NCBI GenBank assembly: GCA_003024985.2
Contig: PXIH01S0015758.1
DNA: 10,138 nucleotides
Reading direction: 5' to 3' (one strand)
Origin: Euperipatoides rowelli
Taxonomy: Eukaryota > Onychophora > Udeonychophora > Euonychophora > Peripatopsidae
A model generated the notes under the pieces. That model did no database searches, was not told the DNA's origin, and saw only the letters and a list, made by a program, of their open reading frames with translations. Made by a program: the position numbers and the translations under genes. Below are positions 7,318 to 10,138 of this stretch, piece after piece (position 1 is the stretch's first letter; each line of letters begins with the position of its first letter).

Positions 7318-7453
7318 GTTTCATGGATGGAGTTTCTGGTCATATGCATGTGACAAGTGGTGAAACCTAGTGTCATAAACACTAGTCTTGCATAATCAGT
7401 CAGTAGTCATGAATCCTTTAGAGATGGCACAGTGGGCTGCTTGGTCGGTGAAG
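7318..7453 (+). repeat. Tandem 136-bp unit B, with transposase-like start
   Basis: This is the second unit, the same length as unit A. The most conserved parts are CTTGCATAATCA and TAGTCATGAATC, the latter containing the ATG. Its frame reads MNPLEMAQWAAWSVK and stops after seven more codons. The repeated block covers what would be the leader plus the first 15 codons of a transposase. This could reflect tandem duplication of one end of a decayed DNA transposon. Confidence 0.6.
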
Positions 7454-8080
7454 GTGCTGGACAAAAATCTGGAATAATCTATAATTGGAATGCATTGTTC
7501 ATCATATTAATTCTTATAAAGATATGGATGAATAATTACGCTATCGTACTTTTCATAATACGATATATGCATCGGTGAGTGATCATGAAAAGATTGGAAA
7601 AATTAAATTTTCAATCATTCATACTTAGAAACTTCTTGGCACTTTAATCGAGATTTGATCATAAAACAAGAATGCCAGTAACCTGCATATCTTGAACCAA
7701 GATATTTTTTTTCCTCATATGGAAAAAACATTACAGCAATAAGATGAATGAAGAGAATTGTAACATAGCAATCCATTATCAGATTGAACTATATGGAATC
7801 CATGAAAATTATTGTACTTTAGACTTAGAATAATTTCCGTGTTTTTTTTTTTTTTTTTGATGAGCAGCTGTTTGCAGGAAGCTTAACGACTCCCGTTGTT
7901 CTTTTAATATTGATACACAGTGCTGAGCTTTCAGATAGTTATTACAGGTAAATTTTCTTTTTCTCAATTTGGTAATGAAAGGGTTAAAAATAAATCACTC
8001 TCTAAATACACATTTAAAACTTTGTACTAAGTCCATAATGCTTGCCAAAAACAATATTATAACAACGCATCAAAGCAATA
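7454..8080. other. Gene-free AT-rich stretch
   Basis: No supported gene. A hairpin with 8-base arms (ATATCTTG/CAAGATAT, 7687-7705) is followed by a T run, and a 17-base T run lies at 7842-7858. A 72-codon frame at 7969-8187 overlaps the SINE-like element and is not credible as a gene. Confidence 0.5.
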
Positions 8081-8200
8081 TTTTTTTTTTAAGAAAAATT
8101 GGGCAGTTTTGGGTTTTGTTGGGTTCGAACCAGGGAATGACTTGGTTCTCTGGCACTGAGCGATCTGACTTCGAACCACTTGACTAGGCCCACAGGCCTT
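8081..8200 (-). mobile_element. tRNA-derived SINE-like element
   Basis: On the minus strand the head contains TAGTCAAGTGG (8176-8186), which fits the RNA polymerase III A box. It is followed by GGTTCGAACCC (8121-8131), which fits the B box. The spacing between them is about 10 bases longer than in an ordinary tRNA, as in tRNAs with a long variable arm (Leu or Ser type). The acceptor stem does not pair and the T stem is only partly paired, so it is not a working tRNA. A short unrelated 3' part and a run of ten A (8081-8090, shown as T on the plus strand) complete a SINE layout. Such elements move with the help of a LINE reverse transcriptase, not found here. No clear target-site duplication was seen, and a tRNA pseudogene is the alternative. 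Confidence 0.65.
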
Positions 8201-10138
8201 ATTATTAAAATTTATTGATTATTAATCTGTTCTTGTTGTATTTATTTTTAGTGTGTATAACAGTAAAAATATTGAAGCCTTTGTCTAGAAGCAATGATTT
8301 AAAAAAAAAAAAAACATTTTTAATGAATCAAATTGTTCTGAGAATTCTGCTTTGTTAAATGTCAATATAGAGTTTATATAAAAAAAAAAAAACTTTATGA
8401 AGTAACAACATAATATGAACATTCAGAAAAGTCTTAAGAAAATTGACATTAACAAGTCAATTTTCATTATGAGTTAATAAGTCAAATAATAAATAATTAA
8501 AATAATATAAAAAACTATCAGAAGCAAGAAAAAAAAGATAAAATGATAGATTAAAAGGCAATAGAATCTGAAGTCTCAACAGATATCAAAACATATGCCA
8601 GGAAAATGTTTTAAAATTAAAAACAAAAGTTTTAATAAAGCAATAGAATATTAACGAACAAAACTGGAAATCCCATATAATGAACAGTAAAACCGTAAAA
8701 ATCAACAATTGCATTTGTAATGCAAGTTGTATTTCTTTTCTTTCTATGACATTTGATAATTGGTTATATAATTTTTTTGGATGTGTAAAAAGAGGTCCTA
8801 CTCCAAACTTACAAATCACAAGAGGATTAGGCTAATGATTTTATTGAACTTATTTTTTATTTTAGTGTTGCTTTAAATTTCAAGTTTTATTTATTTATCA
8901 ATACCATTAATTCTAAGATAAATTTGAATCAAATTCCACCTGAATTACTTAAATCAATTATTAATAACTTTTACTAAAGTTTAAAAGTTTTTTTTTTAAT
9001 ACTTTTTTAGTTTTTTTTCCCCTAGGCAAATAACTTTTTTTAATTTGGTTTGTTAATAAATAAAGATGTTACAATGTAACAGATACAAGTGCCTAAAAGG
9101 CTAAGTTTGATAAAAGCCCTAGCCGACAAATTGATGTGTGCTATTTTACAGTGCTGATTGTGTGTTCATCCTTATGGGGTTCTTAAAAGAGTTGTGAATG
9201 GATCAGCTTTCAACTGCATGCTATTTCAACCGATGCTACTGAAATTCTTTTGGCATCATGCTTTATATAAAAATTATAAATTATCAATTTTTTGATAACC
9301 TCCTAACCTAATTTTAAACATGTCCAACAATTTATAATTGTCATGGGGATAACACATCAGTTTTCTTGTCATAAAATTAAGTTGGAAAAGATTAGTATGT
9401 TTTATTTTTGATAGAGGGCAGCTTAATCAATCTTCTTCAAAATGGCTAACTCCAGCAATTCTAGATGAATTTTGTAGAATACAAGATGAGTTATGAATCA
9501 ATAAGTTAAATTTGTCATTAAAATTTGTCAAATATATTAACCAAAAAATGGTATTTGTAACTTATTTCTTCAAAGCTTCTGTAATAAAAAAACTAGTATT
9601 AGAAATATAATATATTTTTCTGTAAAATCATTCTATTTTTTATGCCCTCTGTCTAAACCTAACTGAATTCTGAACAAGCTGATTACATAGCTAGTTTGTT
9701 CTAAAGTTTGTGAAAATGAACCACCACACACAAATGTTTACTCTGTAGATTGATCAATTAGCTGATTGTCCCTAAACTTCTACATCTCCAAGATAATCCA
9801 TTGAACTATCAAAATTATTCAAATTGAACTCTTATAATGTAAGCAGGCCTCTCGATCAACCCTGAATGAGTGAAGGGCAAAGCAAAACAAATTGAAATAT
9901 TTGACCCAAATATATATAACAAGTTAAGAAAGATTGCAAACAAACTAAAGTGATTTTTTAAAAAAAAATTTAGAATGATGGATGTACAGACAGACAAACC
10001 AAAATAAAAAAAATCCATACCATTTCAAGGACTTTTAAAGATAAATCTAACACAAAGTTTGGTAGCACTAGTTTTTAAGGATCAAGAGTTTATATGAGTG
10101 GTGTAGGATCAAAACTAGCAATCTCCATCAAACTTTTT
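8201..10138. other. Long gene-free AT-rich stretch
   Basis: No gene or recognisable mobile element. Visible are A runs at 8301-8314 and 8380-8392, a hairpin with perfect 10-base arms (GAAAATTGAC/GTCAATTTTC, 8438-8465), a smaller hairpin at 9281-9298, and a GGATGTACAGACAGAC stretch near 9979 of the kind seen in some invertebrate repeats. Minus-strand frames at 8586-8819 and 9815-10018 code for hydrophobic, Phe- and Leu-rich proteins, as any AT-rich sequence tends to, and are not supported. Confidence 0.5.

Noticed and set aside
7687-7712. Hairpin followed by a T run, resembling a bacterial-type terminator
   Set aside because: The stem is AT-rich, no gene precedes it, and the sequence is eukaryotic.
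8121-8193. Functional tRNA gene on the minus strand
   Set aside because: A and B boxes are present, but the acceptor stem does not pair and the T stem is only partly paired.

Overview
The window is AT-rich, non-coding eukaryotic DNA, almost certainly from an invertebrate animal. The evidence is the absence of any intact gene, the long gene-free stretches, a decayed Ty3/gypsy-type retrotransposon, a tRNA-derived SINE-like element, two kinds of short inverted-repeat DNA elements, and many A/T homopolymers. The style of the repeats fits a marine invertebrate such as a mollusc, but nothing here fixes the species. No host protein-coding gene can be supported. The sequence contains one ambiguous base (position 2411).

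Layout. Positions 22-763 hold three related copies of one repeat, sharing a 30-base core without a mismatch; the first copy carries a perfect 24-base palindrome rich in GATC. Positions 1290-1699 form a foldback element: two arms of about 200 bases in inverted orientation around a 10-base loop. Positions 2126-2468 are a MITE-like element with terminal inverted repeats, a degenerate telomere-like stretch and an internal 2 x 63 base tandem duplication. Positions 3724-5733 are the 3' part of a Ty3/gypsy pol (RT end, RNase H, integrase, C-terminal tail), broken by about eleven frame changes and several stops. A probable 3' LTR of about 240 bases follows (5741-5980). Almost directly after it, on the opposite strand (about 6005-6140), lies a diverged relative of the 2126-2468 MITE. 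Positions 7182-7453 are two tandem 136-base units, each with an ATG-led stretch resembling the start of a transposase. Positions 8081-8200 hold a minus-strand tRNA-derived SINE-like element with A and B boxes. The remainder (8201-10138) is AT-rich sequence with only short hairpins and homopolymers.

Working together: nothing in the window forms an operon or pathway. The coherent story is of repeated insertion and decay of mobile elements in a gene-poor region. The non-autonomous elements (foldback, MITE and SINE) carry no protein, so they would have depended on enzymes encoded elsewhere. I see no convincing new biological system; the most unusual structures are the foldback element, the MITE with nested repeats plus its diverged second copy, and the tandem 136-base units.
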